64,000 nucleotides of DNA, taken from positions 186,001 to 250,000 of the forward strand of contig NZ_FQYU01000003.1 of assembly GCF_900141855.1 (NCBI RefSeq), given 5' to 3'. Shown here one piece after another: positions 44,094 through 51,074 of the stretch; the first letter of the stretch is position 1; each line of letters opens with the position of its first letter. Under the pieces are notes generated by a model that saw only the letters and a program-made list of their open reading frames with translations, did no database searches and was not told where the DNA came from. The stretch comes from Pseudozobellia thermophila. GTDB lineage: Bacteria > Bacteroidota > Bacteroidia > Flavobacteriales > Flavobacteriaceae. The translations under genes were made by a program, and so were the position numbers.

Positions 44094-44558
44094 ATGAGAG
44101 ATAAGCTAGATGCTGTAGACCACACAATATTGACTATTCTTTCGGAAGATGCGCAAATGAACTATACCGATGTAGCGAAACGGGCGGGGGTATCCCCGGG
44201 TACGGTTCATATGCGCACAAGGAAGATGAAAAATATGGGGGTGATCAAAGGGGCCACCTTGTCTCTCGATTACAGTAAGTTAGGCTGGAAAATGACCGTT
44301 TTTTTGGGTATTTTTTTAAAACAGGCCTCGCTTTATAAGGATGTGATAGATGCCTTGTCAGAGGTTGAGGAGGTCGTTAAAATCCATCACAGTACGGGTA
44401 AGTACGATATTTTTGTCAAGATTCACGCAAAGGATAGCCTGCACTATCGCCGGCTTTACCAAGAATCGATATTGGTAATCGAAGGTATTCGCGATATCGA
44501 GTCGTTCATATCCCTTGAAGAAAGCATGAACCGGCATATCCACTTCGGGGAGAAATAA
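44094..44558 (+). CDS. Lrp/AsnC-family transcriptional regulator
   Basis: 154 aa. N-terminal winged helix-turn-helix (LDAVDHTILTILSEDAQMNY, DVAKRAGVSPGTVHMRTRKM) at ~4-55, then a RAM ligand-binding domain (~65-145: GIFLKQASLYKDVIDAL, VVKIHHSTGKYDIFVKI). Members sense amino acids and act locally or globally. It is divergent from the receptor-aminotransferase genes across the palindrome-containing spacer, which makes it the best candidate for their regulator. Confidence 0.95.
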   Translation: MRDKLDAVDHTILTILSEDAQMNYTDVAKRAGVSPGTVHMRTRKMKNMGVIKGATLSLDYSKLGWKMTVFLGIFLKQASLYKDVIDALSEVEEVVKIHHSTGKYDIFVKIHAKDSLHYRRLYQESILVIEGIRDIESFISLEESMNRHIHFGEK

Positions 44559-44618
44559 AAACAGCTTATTGGGGGCTTCTTTCTTCGATGTCCTTGTGAA
44601 AATTATGTTAAAACCATA

Positions 44619-44638
44619 GGAGTCCTGTAACGGACTCC
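44619..44638 (+). other. Perfect 7-bp hairpin between lrp-type gene and small exported gene
   Basis: GGAGTCC (44619-44625) and GGACTCC (44632-44638) with a 6-nt loop, followed by a pyrimidine stretch without a T run. It is too T-poor for a standard terminator. It lies in the leader of the 44697 gene and may be a processing or regulatory element. Confidence 0.4.
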
Positions 44639-44696
44639 CCCTTCTCTCGTCTTTTAGGTAATTCATCACATCATCAATCATTTAAAAACAAAAGTC

Positions 44697-45020
44697 ATGA
44701 GAAAAATTAGTTTCGTATTTGTAGCTGCCATGTTGTTATCCTTTGGAAACGTTTTGGCAAACGATTTAAATCCCAAAAACCTTTCAGGTCAGATTGCGGA
44801 AATGTTGAGGAACAATTCCCTTTCGTCCGACGTGGTCAATTTAAGGGCGCAAGTGCGCTTTACATTGAACAATGAGCAGGAAATCGTTGTTCTTTCGGTA
44901 GATACCGAAGACGAGGATTTGGAGAATTTTGTCAAGGCCAAACTCAATTACAAAAAAGTGGAGCTCGATGACTACGAAGAAGGCAAATTGTATACCATTG
45001 GCGTTCGCGTAGCCCGATAA
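44697..45020 (+). CDS. Small exported protein, paralog of the protein at 37150
   Basis: 107 aa. Signal peptide ~1-21 (FGNVLA). The mature part aligns with the 37150 protein: SGQIAEMLRNN versus KAVATQVYKML, LRAQVRFTLNNEQEIVVLSV versus HRAEVRLAVDRGNYLRILTI, TEDEDLENFVKAKLNY versus TDSKPLEDFIRKNVDF, and LYTIGVRV versus VYRIPVEV. The two genes flank the receptor-aminotransferase-permease-regulator block in the same direction. Function unknown; small periplasmic binding or inhibitory roles are possible. Confidence 0.8.
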   Translation: MRKISFVFVAAMLLSFGNVLANDLNPKNLSGQIAEMLRNNSLSSDVVNLRAQVRFTLNNEQEIVVLSVDTEDEDLENFVKAKLNYKKVELDDYEEGKLYTIGVRVAR

Positions 45021-45046
45021 TCCCTAATCGATTAATCAACGATTGC

Positions 45047-45082
45047 ATCCTGGCTCGCCAACGGCGGGTCAGGATTTTTTTT
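45047..45082 (+). terminator. Intrinsic terminator after the 44697 gene
   Basis: ATCCTG..CGCC (45047-45058) pairs with GGCG..CAGGAT (45063-45074), followed by TTTTTTTT. The stem overlaps the end of the convergent YehS-like gene (stop at 45069). Confidence 0.82.
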
Positions 45083-45452
45083 CTCCCTTTCGTTGATTGG
45101 GCTTGTTTTTGTACTTGACGTTCGTGATGTCGCGGTTTATCGACTTGTGCTGTTGGGCCTTAAAGTTCTTCCTTGGTTTTTCCTGGTGGGTGCTCCCTGC
45201 CTTTTTCAATACATCACCTGGAAACTTGGGTTCTTCCTTTGTGCCCCTGAGGTAGATTACCAGGCCGTTTAAAAAGTTTCGGAGCACCTGGTCCCCGCAT
45301 TCCCTATAGTTTGGGTGGTCTTCTTTTCTGAAGAAGGCCCCGAGTTCGCTTTTGCTGATATTGAAATCAACCTGTTTTAAGATGTCCACGATTTCATCGT
45401 CCCTGAGCATAAGGGCTACGCGTAGCTTTTTAAAGATGTCGTTGTTGGTCAT
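45069..45452 (-). CDS. YehS-like (DUF1456) protein, single repeat with basic tail
   Basis: 127 aa. One DUF1456 repeat is visible: NNDIFKKLRVALMLRDDEIV, FNISKSELGAFFRKEDHPNY and ECGDQVLRNFLNGLVIYLRG. E. coli YehS (~156 aa) carries two such repeats; this protein matches the second one and replaces the other with a ~50-residue lysine/arginine-rich tail (KKAGSTHQEKPRKNFKAQQ onward). A nucleic-acid-binding tail is possible. No operon partner. Confidence 0.85.
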   Translation of the reverse strand: MTNNDIFKKLRVALMLRDDEIVDILKQVDFNISKSELGAFFRKEDHPNYRECGDQVLRNFLNGLVIYLRGTKEEPKFPGDVLKKAGSTHQEKPRKNFKAQQHKSINRDITNVKYKNKPNQRKGEKKS

Positions 45453-45583
45453 AACTATTTTTTGGCAAGTTATTACAAATAATACGGAGTACCATGGGCT
45501 TATAGTTTTAACATTGGGGTATCGTAGCTTTTTGTAATTTTATATATAACAAGAAACGGACTACACTGTTAATATTATCATTT

Positions 45584-45985
45584 ATGGCTACATACAAGGA
45601 AAAATTAAGCATACTTTCCGAAATGATCGAGTTTGCGAAAGTTGATGGCAAGATCAAGGAACCCGAATTTAATTTTCTGTTGGGCGTAGCCGATCAGCTT
45701 GGGGTCGACAGGGAAACCTTTAACTCTTTGTTCGTGTCGGAAACCGAACACGTAGTCCCCAAATCCCAGGCCGACCGCATTCTTCAGTTCCATAGGTTGG
45801 TGCTTTTAATGAACGTCGATTCCGTTCAGGAGGATTTCGAGGTGACCCGGCTCCATAATATCGGTTTGGGAATGGGCCTTCCTCCGGCCGCTATACAGCA
45901 AGTACTCACGGTAATGAAGCAATACCCTGGAGGAGTGGTCCCTCCCAAGGTCCTCATCGATATCTTTAAAGTACATTACAACTGA
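45584..45985 (+). CDS. TerB-like helical protein
   Basis: 133 aa, all helical: EMIEFAKVDGKIKEPEFNFLL (~13-33) is the TerB-type opening with its acidic pair, followed by GVADQLGVDRETFNSL and a second half with RILQFHRLVLLMNVD and GMGLPPAAIQQVLTVM. TerB-like domains bind metal ions and occur in tellurite-resistance and envelope-stress proteins, and often alone in Bacteroidota. Function not known. Single gene. Confidence 0.78.
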   Translation: MATYKEKLSILSEMIEFAKVDGKIKEPEFNFLLGVADQLGVDRETFNSLFVSETEHVVPKSQADRILQFHRLVLLMNVDSVQEDFEVTRLHNIGLGMGLPPAAIQQVLTVMKQYPGGVVPPKVLIDIFKVHYN

Positions 45986-46174
45986 TCGGGCCTTTTCGCT
46001 TCTCGCTTAAAAGGCTGATATTGTTTTTTGATTTAGGTACAAGTGTTAATAAAATGTCAAAATGTCATTTAAATAGAAAAACAACATGACACTATGTCCT
46101 GTTTTTGCTGTTGGTATATGATTTGCCTTTGCTGATGTGTAATCGAAGTCTAACAGTAAAAAAATAAAGAGATC

Positions 46175-46600
46175 ATGAGTATAGTAAAAAGAAATAATTT
46201 GGTGTTTCCTTCTTTGATGAACGAAATTTTCAAACCTGATTGGTTCGGGGGTATGGATGTCTTTAGTTCGGGTGTCCCTGCCGTCAATATTAAGGACAAT
46301 GAGAAAGAATTTGAGCTCGAGCTTGCCGTTCCGGGCCGAAAGAAGGACGATTTTAATATCGAGGTCGATAACGATGTGTTGACCATTTCGGCGGAAACGA
46401 AGCATGAAGACGAGGTGAAGGAAGATAATTACACAAGAAGGGAGTTTGGTTTTACTTCCTTCAAGAGGTCGTTTACCTTGCCTGATACGGTCGATGTCGA
46501 CAAGATAGGGGCCAAATATGAAGATGGATTGCTGAAGTTTGTGTTGCCCAAGAAGGAAGAGGCCTTGCCAAAACCTAAAAAGTTGATTGAACTTAAGTAA
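46175..46600 (+). CDS. Small heat-shock protein Hsp20 (alpha-crystallin)
   Basis: 141 aa. N-terminal arm (~1-33), alpha-crystallin domain (~34-125: VPAVNIKDNEKEFELELAVP, VLTISAETK, FTSFKRSFTLP, YEDGLLKFVLPK) and a short C-terminal tail PKKLIELK with an I/V-x-I/L-like LIEL. ATP-independent holdase that forms oligomers and keeps unfolding proteins soluble. Length is standard. A long hairpin terminator follows. Confidence 0.95.
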   Translation: MSIVKRNNLVFPSLMNEIFKPDWFGGMDVFSSGVPAVNIKDNEKEFELELAVPGRKKDDFNIEVDNDVLTISAETKHEDEVKEDNYTRREFGFTSFKRSFTLPDTVDVDKIGAKYEDGLLKFVLPKKEEALPKPKKLIELK

Positions 46601-46671
46601 GGAAAATAATAGTCCGCCCTATATCTTTTCGGTGTTGGGCGGCCCCATTTTTAAGTTTAGTTGGTTAGGTC

Positions 46672-46712
46672 AAAAACACTCCAACAACGTCGTTGTTTTG
46701 GGGTGTTTTTTT
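46672..46712 (+). terminator. Intrinsic terminator after hsp20
   Basis: AAAACACTCC and GGGGTGTTTT arms (46672-46712 overall) with an inner AACAAC/GTTGTT pairing form a long stem ending in a T run. It is 71 nt after the hsp20 stop. Confidence 0.75.
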
Positions 46713-46720
46713 ATGTCTTG

Positions 46721-46920
46721 AAATTGGGTTTTTTATGGGGAGGTGATTTGTTCTGAAATGTGTTTTTTGTCCAAGGGTTTTAGAGGGGTCTTTTGTAATG
46801 GGTTTTGGTTTTTTTTGTGAGGGGGCGGAACAGGAGGCAGGGGGGTTGTCTTGGTTTTTTTAAAGGGGTCGATCGTAGGTGTGGCGAGGTTTTTTTTTGG
46901 TGAAGGGATATCGGTGTTTT
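46721..46920 (+). other. G/T-rich, C-poor tract with extreme strand asymmetry
   Basis: Counted by hand over 200 nt: A 31, C 12, G 74, T 83. G+T is ~79%, C is 6% and the G-C skew is ~0.7. Runs of four to six G (for example GGGGGG near 46841) alternate with T runs. No reading frame explains it. Such bias favours R-loops or G-quadruplexes when transcribed or single-stranded. Confidence 0.7.
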
Positions 46921-47182
46921 GGAAGGTTTTTTTGGCCGGGATTCCTAGGGGCCGACCATTGAAAAAAAAGCGAAAAAATGGGACTTTTTCCGGTATTTAA
47001 TACGTAACTTTAAGATGTGTCAAAAGCGTGTTTTTTTTGGTGAAATAGGGGTGTAGTTCTGTTTTAGTCTTGTCTAAAAATTTTACTTATAAAATTTGTT
47101 TTCAGTAAATTACAATATTTTATTTGTTGTTTTTGTTTAATTTTTGTTTTGGTCCCCAAAAAAGCTTGGAAACTACCTCGGA

Positions 47183-49171
47183 TTACTCTTTTTTCTGTAG
47201 CATTTTTATCTCGTCACGCAGTTTGGCGGCCTGCATAAAATCCAATTCCTTGGCCGCTTTTTCCATGGCCTTTCTCTTCTGACGAATGAGCTTTTCCTTT
47301 TGGTCTTGGGTCAAGTAATCGAGGTCCGGTTCGGCGGCCCGTATTTCTTCCTTTTCGAAATGATAGGTCGAGACCGAGTTTTTCGAGAGCACGTTGTCCA
47401 GGTTTTTGTTCAGTGCTTTCGGGGTGATGTTATGGGCTAGGTTATAGGCCGTTTGTTTCTCTCTTCTATAGGTAGTTTCATCGATGGTTTTTTGCATGCT
47501 TTCGGTGATCTTGTCGGCGTACATGATGGCCTTTCCGTTGAGGTGTCTTGCCGCCCTTCCGACGGTTTGGGTAAGGGACCGGTTATTCCGTAAAAAACCC
47601 TCTTTGTCCGCATCCAAGATGGCCACCAATGAAACTTCCGGTAGGTCCAGTCCTTCCCGAAGCAGGTTAACTCCGATAAGCACATCAAAAATCCCTTTTC
47701 TTAGGTCCTGCATGATCTCCACCCGTTCCAAGGTGTCGACATCGCTATGGATGTATCGGCAGCGCACATTGATGCGGGTAAGGTATTTGGCCAGCTCTTC
47801 GGCCATCCGTTTGGTGAGGGTGGTAACGAGGGTCCGCTCATCCTTTTCCACCCTGGTCTGGATTTCTTCGACCAAGTCGTCTATCTGGTTCAAACTGGGG
47901 CGTACCTCTATAATGGGATCTAGAAGTCCCGTAGGCCGTATTACCTGTTCCACATAAACTCCCTGGCTTTGTTCGAGCTCGTAATCGGCGGGGGTGGCAC
48001 TTACATAGATGACCTGGTTTTGCAGGGCTTCGAATTCCTCGAACTTTAGGGGACGGTTGTCCATGGCCGCCGGCAGCCTAAAACCGTAGTCCACCAAGTT
48101 GACCTTTCGGGAGCGGTCGCCCCCGTACATGGCATGTACCTGGGGTATGGTAACGTGGCTTTCATCCACTACCATCAAATAATCGTCCGGAAAATAGTCC
48201 AACAGGCAAAAGGGCCTTGTGCCGGGTTGGCGGCCGTCCAAGTAGCGCGAATAATTTTCAATACCCGAGCAGTAGCCCAGTTCGCGGATCATTTCCAGGT
48301 CAAAATTGGTGCGTTCCTCAAGGCGTTTCGCCTCAAGGGGTTTTCCGATTTCCTTAAAGTAGTTGACCTGGGCTACCAGATCGTCCTGAATTTGGTGTAT
48401 GGCGTTTTGCAGTACGTCCTGTGAGGTAACGAACATGTTGGCGGGGTAGATGTTCAAATTTTCGTAAACCTCGATTACGTTGTTGTTAAAGGGGTCGAAG
48501 GCCTCTATTTCCTCTATCTCATCCCCAAAAAAATGGATTCTAAAGGCGTGGTCGGCATAACTGGGAAAAACATCGACCACATCTCCCTTGACCCTGAAAT
48601 TGCCGTTTCTGAAATCGGCTGTGGTCCGTGAGTACAGGCTTTGCACCAGTTGATGCATAAATTTGGTACGCGCGATGACCTGGTCTTTCTTTATGGATAT
48701 CACGTTTTTCTGGAATTCGACCGGATTGCCGATACCGTAAAGGCAGGAAACCGAAGCCACGACCAGCACGTCGCGGCGGCCCGAAAGCAAGGAAGAGGTG
48801 GCGCTCAGGCGCAACTTTTCTATGTCCTCGTTGATCGAAAGGTCTTTCTCTATATAGAGTCCCGAGGTCGGAATAAAGGCTTCCGGTTGGTAATAATCGT
48901 AATACGATACGAAATACTCCACGGCATTTTCGGGAAAGAACTGTTTGAATTCCGAATAGAGTTGGGCCGCAAGGGTCTTGTTATGGGCAAGTACCAAGGT
49001 GGGCCGCTGAACCTCCGCTATTACATTGGCTATGGTAAAGGTTTTTCCCGACCCGGTGACCCCCAATAGGGTCTGATGGCGGTCTTGGCCTTCAATGCCT
49101 TCCACGAGTTGTTTTATGGCACTCGGTTGGTCGCCCGTGGGCTTGAATTCTGATACGACTTTAAACTTCAT
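47183..49171 (-). CDS. uvrB: UvrABC excinuclease subunit B
   Basis: 662 aa from the ATG at 49171. The frame's first codon at 49177 is a TTG lying inside the promoter and is rejected. Nucleotide-excision-repair damage verifier. Walker A GVTGSGKT (37-44), the beta-hairpin region FVSYYDYYQPEAFIPTSG, DESHVTIPQVHAMYGGD, helicase motifs VTTLTKRMAEEL and the R-finger segment QTVGRAARHLNGKAIMYAD, then the C-terminal UVR coiled coil (IRQKRKAMEKAAKELDFMQA) that contacts UvrC. Length is standard. Confidence 0.97.
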   Translation of the reverse strand: MKFKVVSEFKPTGDQPSAIKQLVEGIEGQDRHQTLLGVTGSGKTFTIANVIAEVQRPTLVLAHNKTLAAQLYSEFKQFFPENAVEYFVSYYDYYQPEAFIPTSGLYIEKDLSINEDIEKLRLSATSSLLSGRRDVLVVASVSCLYGIGNPVEFQKNVISIKKDQVIARTKFMHQLVQSLYSRTTADFRNGNFRVKGDVVDVFPSYADHAFRIHFFGDEIEEIEAFDPFNNNVIEVYENLNIYPANMFVTSQDVLQNAIHQIQDDLVAQVNYFKEIGKPLEAKRLEERTNFDLEMIRELGYCSGIENYSRYLDGRQPGTRPFCLLDYFPDDYLMVVDESHVTIPQVHAMYGGDRSRKVNLVDYGFRLPAAMDNRPLKFEEFEALQNQVIYVSATPADYELEQSQGVYVEQVIRPTGLLDPIIEVRPSLNQIDDLVEEIQTRVEKDERTLVTTLTKRMAEELAKYLTRINVRCRYIHSDVDTLERVEIMQDLRKGIFDVLIGVNLLREGLDLPEVSLVAILDADKEGFLRNNRSLTQTVGRAARHLNGKAIMYADKITESMQKTIDETTYRREKQTAYNLAHNITPKALNKNLDNVLSKNSVSTYHFEKEEIRAAEPDLDYLTQDQKEKLIRQKRKAMEKAAKELDFMQAAKLRDEIKMLQKKE

Positions 49172-49174
49172 CCT

Positions 49175-49206
49175 CAAAAATACGAAAGATGGACGGTTTA
49201 GTTCAA
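49175..49206 (-). promoter_or_regulatory. Promoter abutting the uvrB start codon (TTG-N21-TATTTTTG)
   Basis: On the minus strand TTG (complement of 49204-49206) lies 21 nt before TATTTTTG (49175-49182), which ends 3 nt before the ATG at 49171. Spacing equals that of the sucC promoter. The predicted transcription start falls on or next to the ATG, implying a leaderless or nearly leaderless mRNA. Confidence 0.6.
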
Positions 49207-49258
49207 CCCAAAAGCGCTATTGTTTGGACAAATAGGGATACGTAAACGCCCTGGCCCT

Positions 49259-50092
49259 TTACAGGTCCCTTTTCCTTAACAGGGCATAGGAGCCGTATAT
49301 AAAAATGGCAGTCCACGCCAGTACAATCAGAATCTCGTACCAATGCACGTGATAGTCGAGGGCGAACTTTTCACCCATTTGCGCCGCTACCGATTGTACG
49401 GCATTGAGGCGCGAAAAAGGTTCGTCTATAAGGTTCGACATCGATTGCAAGGGGAACAGGTCCTTGATCGCCGCCGCAGTATCCCAAGAGGCCAATATCC
49501 ATGCCAAAAAACCGAACAGCAGTTGCTCCACGATCATCCACAGGATCAAAAAGCCCAGGGCAAAGGCAGAGCGTTTGACGAGAATCCCCAGAAATAGACA
49601 TAAGGTAAAAAAGCCTACGAGCTTAACGAAAAAGGCCGCTATAAACTCCAGGTCCGACAACATGATCGCCGGTTCGTTATAATCGGAATAGACCAAGCCC
49701 AGTACCAAGGAAACGACAAAGACAAAAAGGGTCGATATCAGGGCGAAGGAGACCACGGTCAAGAACTTGCTGAGAACGAATTCCTTTTTCGAAAGACCGT
49801 CGATCAGGTTCTGTTTGATCGTCTTGTTGACGTATTCGTTGGCCATCATCGAAACGATGACGATGGCCAGAAAAAGCTTGAAAAAGGCTGCTATATAGGT
49901 CGTAAAGTGCCAGATGTACGGAAAATTGAATATCCCCTGTTCGGCTAGGTGGAATTTAATGGGGCCGATGTCGAATTTTATGGCCGCCACCAGAGCGATC
50001 GAGGTGAGCAGGATGAAATACGATAGGATCAAGATCTTGCTGATCCTGTTGTTCCACAGTTTGATGAACTCTATTTGTAACAGTCGTATCAT
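49259..50092 (-). CDS. ABC-2 type transporter permease
   Basis: 277 aa, six spans: FIKLWNNRISKILILSYFILL opens the protein, then AAFFKLFLAIVIVSMMANEY, KFLTVVSFALISTLFVFVVSL and so on, ending WTAIFIYGSYALLRKRDL. Membrane half of an ABC-2 exporter. Its ATG overlaps the ATPase gene's TGA (50089-50092), so the two form a coupled unit. Cargo unknown; a natural-product or peptide exporter is possible. Confidence 0.9.
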   Translation of the reverse strand: MIRLLQIEFIKLWNNRISKILILSYFILLTSIALVAAIKFDIGPIKFHLAEQGIFNFPYIWHFTTYIAAFFKLFLAIVIVSMMANEYVNKTIKQNLIDGLSKKEFVLSKFLTVVSFALISTLFVFVVSLVLGLVYSDYNEPAIMLSDLEFIAAFFVKLVGFFTLCLFLGILVKRSAFALGFLILWMIVEQLLFGFLAWILASWDTAAAIKDLFPLQSMSNLIDEPFSRLNAVQSVAAQMGEKFALDYHVHWYEILIVLAWTAIFIYGSYALLRKRDL

Positions 50093-51003
50093 GGGGTCTT
50101 GGGATTCGCTTGGTTTTCGGTCAGGGCCAGGAATTGCTCTTCAAGGCTTTCTTTTCTTTTGACGAGGTGCGATAGTACGATACCTTGCGAAACAAGGGAT
50201 CGATTGAGTTCGGCGGCATCCATTTCTTCTTTGAGGATGGCGGTGACCAAACCGTTTTCCAGCTTTACCTCCCCGAAGCTGGCGCTCCTTTCCAAATAGG
50301 CTTTGAGGTGGTCGGGATTGTCGCTTTTGAGCTCAAAAAAACCATGGCTGGCCCGCATACCGTCTACCCGCCCCGAATACAGTTTTTCGCCTTTTCGGAG
50401 GATGATGACATGGCTGCATACCTTTTCGACTTCGTCCAATAGGTGGGAGGCCAATAGGATGGTGGTCCCTTGGGCGGCGATCTGTTTTATGATCTCCCGT
50501 ATTTGGTGGATGCCTTGCGGGTCCAGGCCGTTGGTAGGCTCGTCCAAGATCAGGATCTCGGGATCGTTGAGTAGGGCGGAGGCAATGGCCAGCCGCTGCT
50601 TCATGCCTAGGGAGTAGGTCCGGAACTTACTGTCCTTCCGGTCCAACAAGCCGACAATCTCCAATTTTTCCTCTATCTTTTCTTCGCTTACCTCTTTGAT
50701 CATACAGACCAACTTCAGGTTTTGGGTCGCGGTCATGTAGGGGTAAAAGTTGGGCCTTTCGATAATGGCGCCCACTTTTTTCAAGGCGTCGTGTGTCGAG
50801 GTATGGCCGTCGAACCAAAAAAAGTCGCCATGGGTTTTGTTCACTACATTGAGGACAATGCCCAGGGTAGTGGATTTTCCGCTGCCGTTGGGGCCTAGAA
50901 TCCCATAGACGTTCCCTTTTTCAATGGTGAACGACAGGTTTTTGACCGCTGTCAAATGCCCGAATTTTTTAGTAAGGTTGTTAACCGTGAGAATCGTTTT
51001 CAA
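50089..51003 (-). CDS. ABC transporter ATP-binding protein
   Basis: 304 aa. Walker A GPNGSGKST (37-45), the signature as YSLGMKQRLAIA (LGMKQ in place of LSGGQ, as in ABC-2 exporters), Walker B EILILDEPTNGLD and the H-loop LLASHLLDEVEK. A ~75-residue C-terminal extension (LKAYLERSASFGE to the end) is typical of CcmA/NatA-like ATPases. Start is TTG at 51003; the usual KTILTVNNLTKKFG opening follows. Drives the permease encoded directly after it. Confidence 0.93.
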   Translation of the reverse strand: MKTILTVNNLTKKFGHLTAVKNLSFTIEKGNVYGILGPNGSGKSTTLGIVLNVVNKTHGDFFWFDGHTSTHDALKKVGAIIERPNFYPYMTATQNLKLVCMIKEVSEEKIEEKLEIVGLLDRKDSKFRTYSLGMKQRLAIASALLNDPEILILDEPTNGLDPQGIHQIREIIKQIAAQGTTILLASHLLDEVEKVCSHVIILRKGEKLYSGRVDGMRASHGFFELKSDNPDHLKAYLERSASFGEVKLENGLVTAILKEEMDAAELNRSLVSQGIVLSHLVKRKESLEEQFLALTENQANPKTP

Positions 51004-51074
51004 GGGTCGCCTGTTTTGGGGATATGACGATCCAAGGTGAAATTTGTTACAGGAAAAGGGCGAATAAGGTCAAC

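Larger units (their letters stand above)
46601..47182 (+). other. 582-bp convergent intergenic region between hsp20 and uvrB
   Basis: It contains no supported gene. It holds the hsp20 terminator (46672-46712), a ~200-bp tract with extreme G/T strand bias (46721-46920), then an A/T-rich part (46980-47160) with many T runs next to the uvrB 3' end. It is larger than any other convergent gap in the window. Confidence 0.55.
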
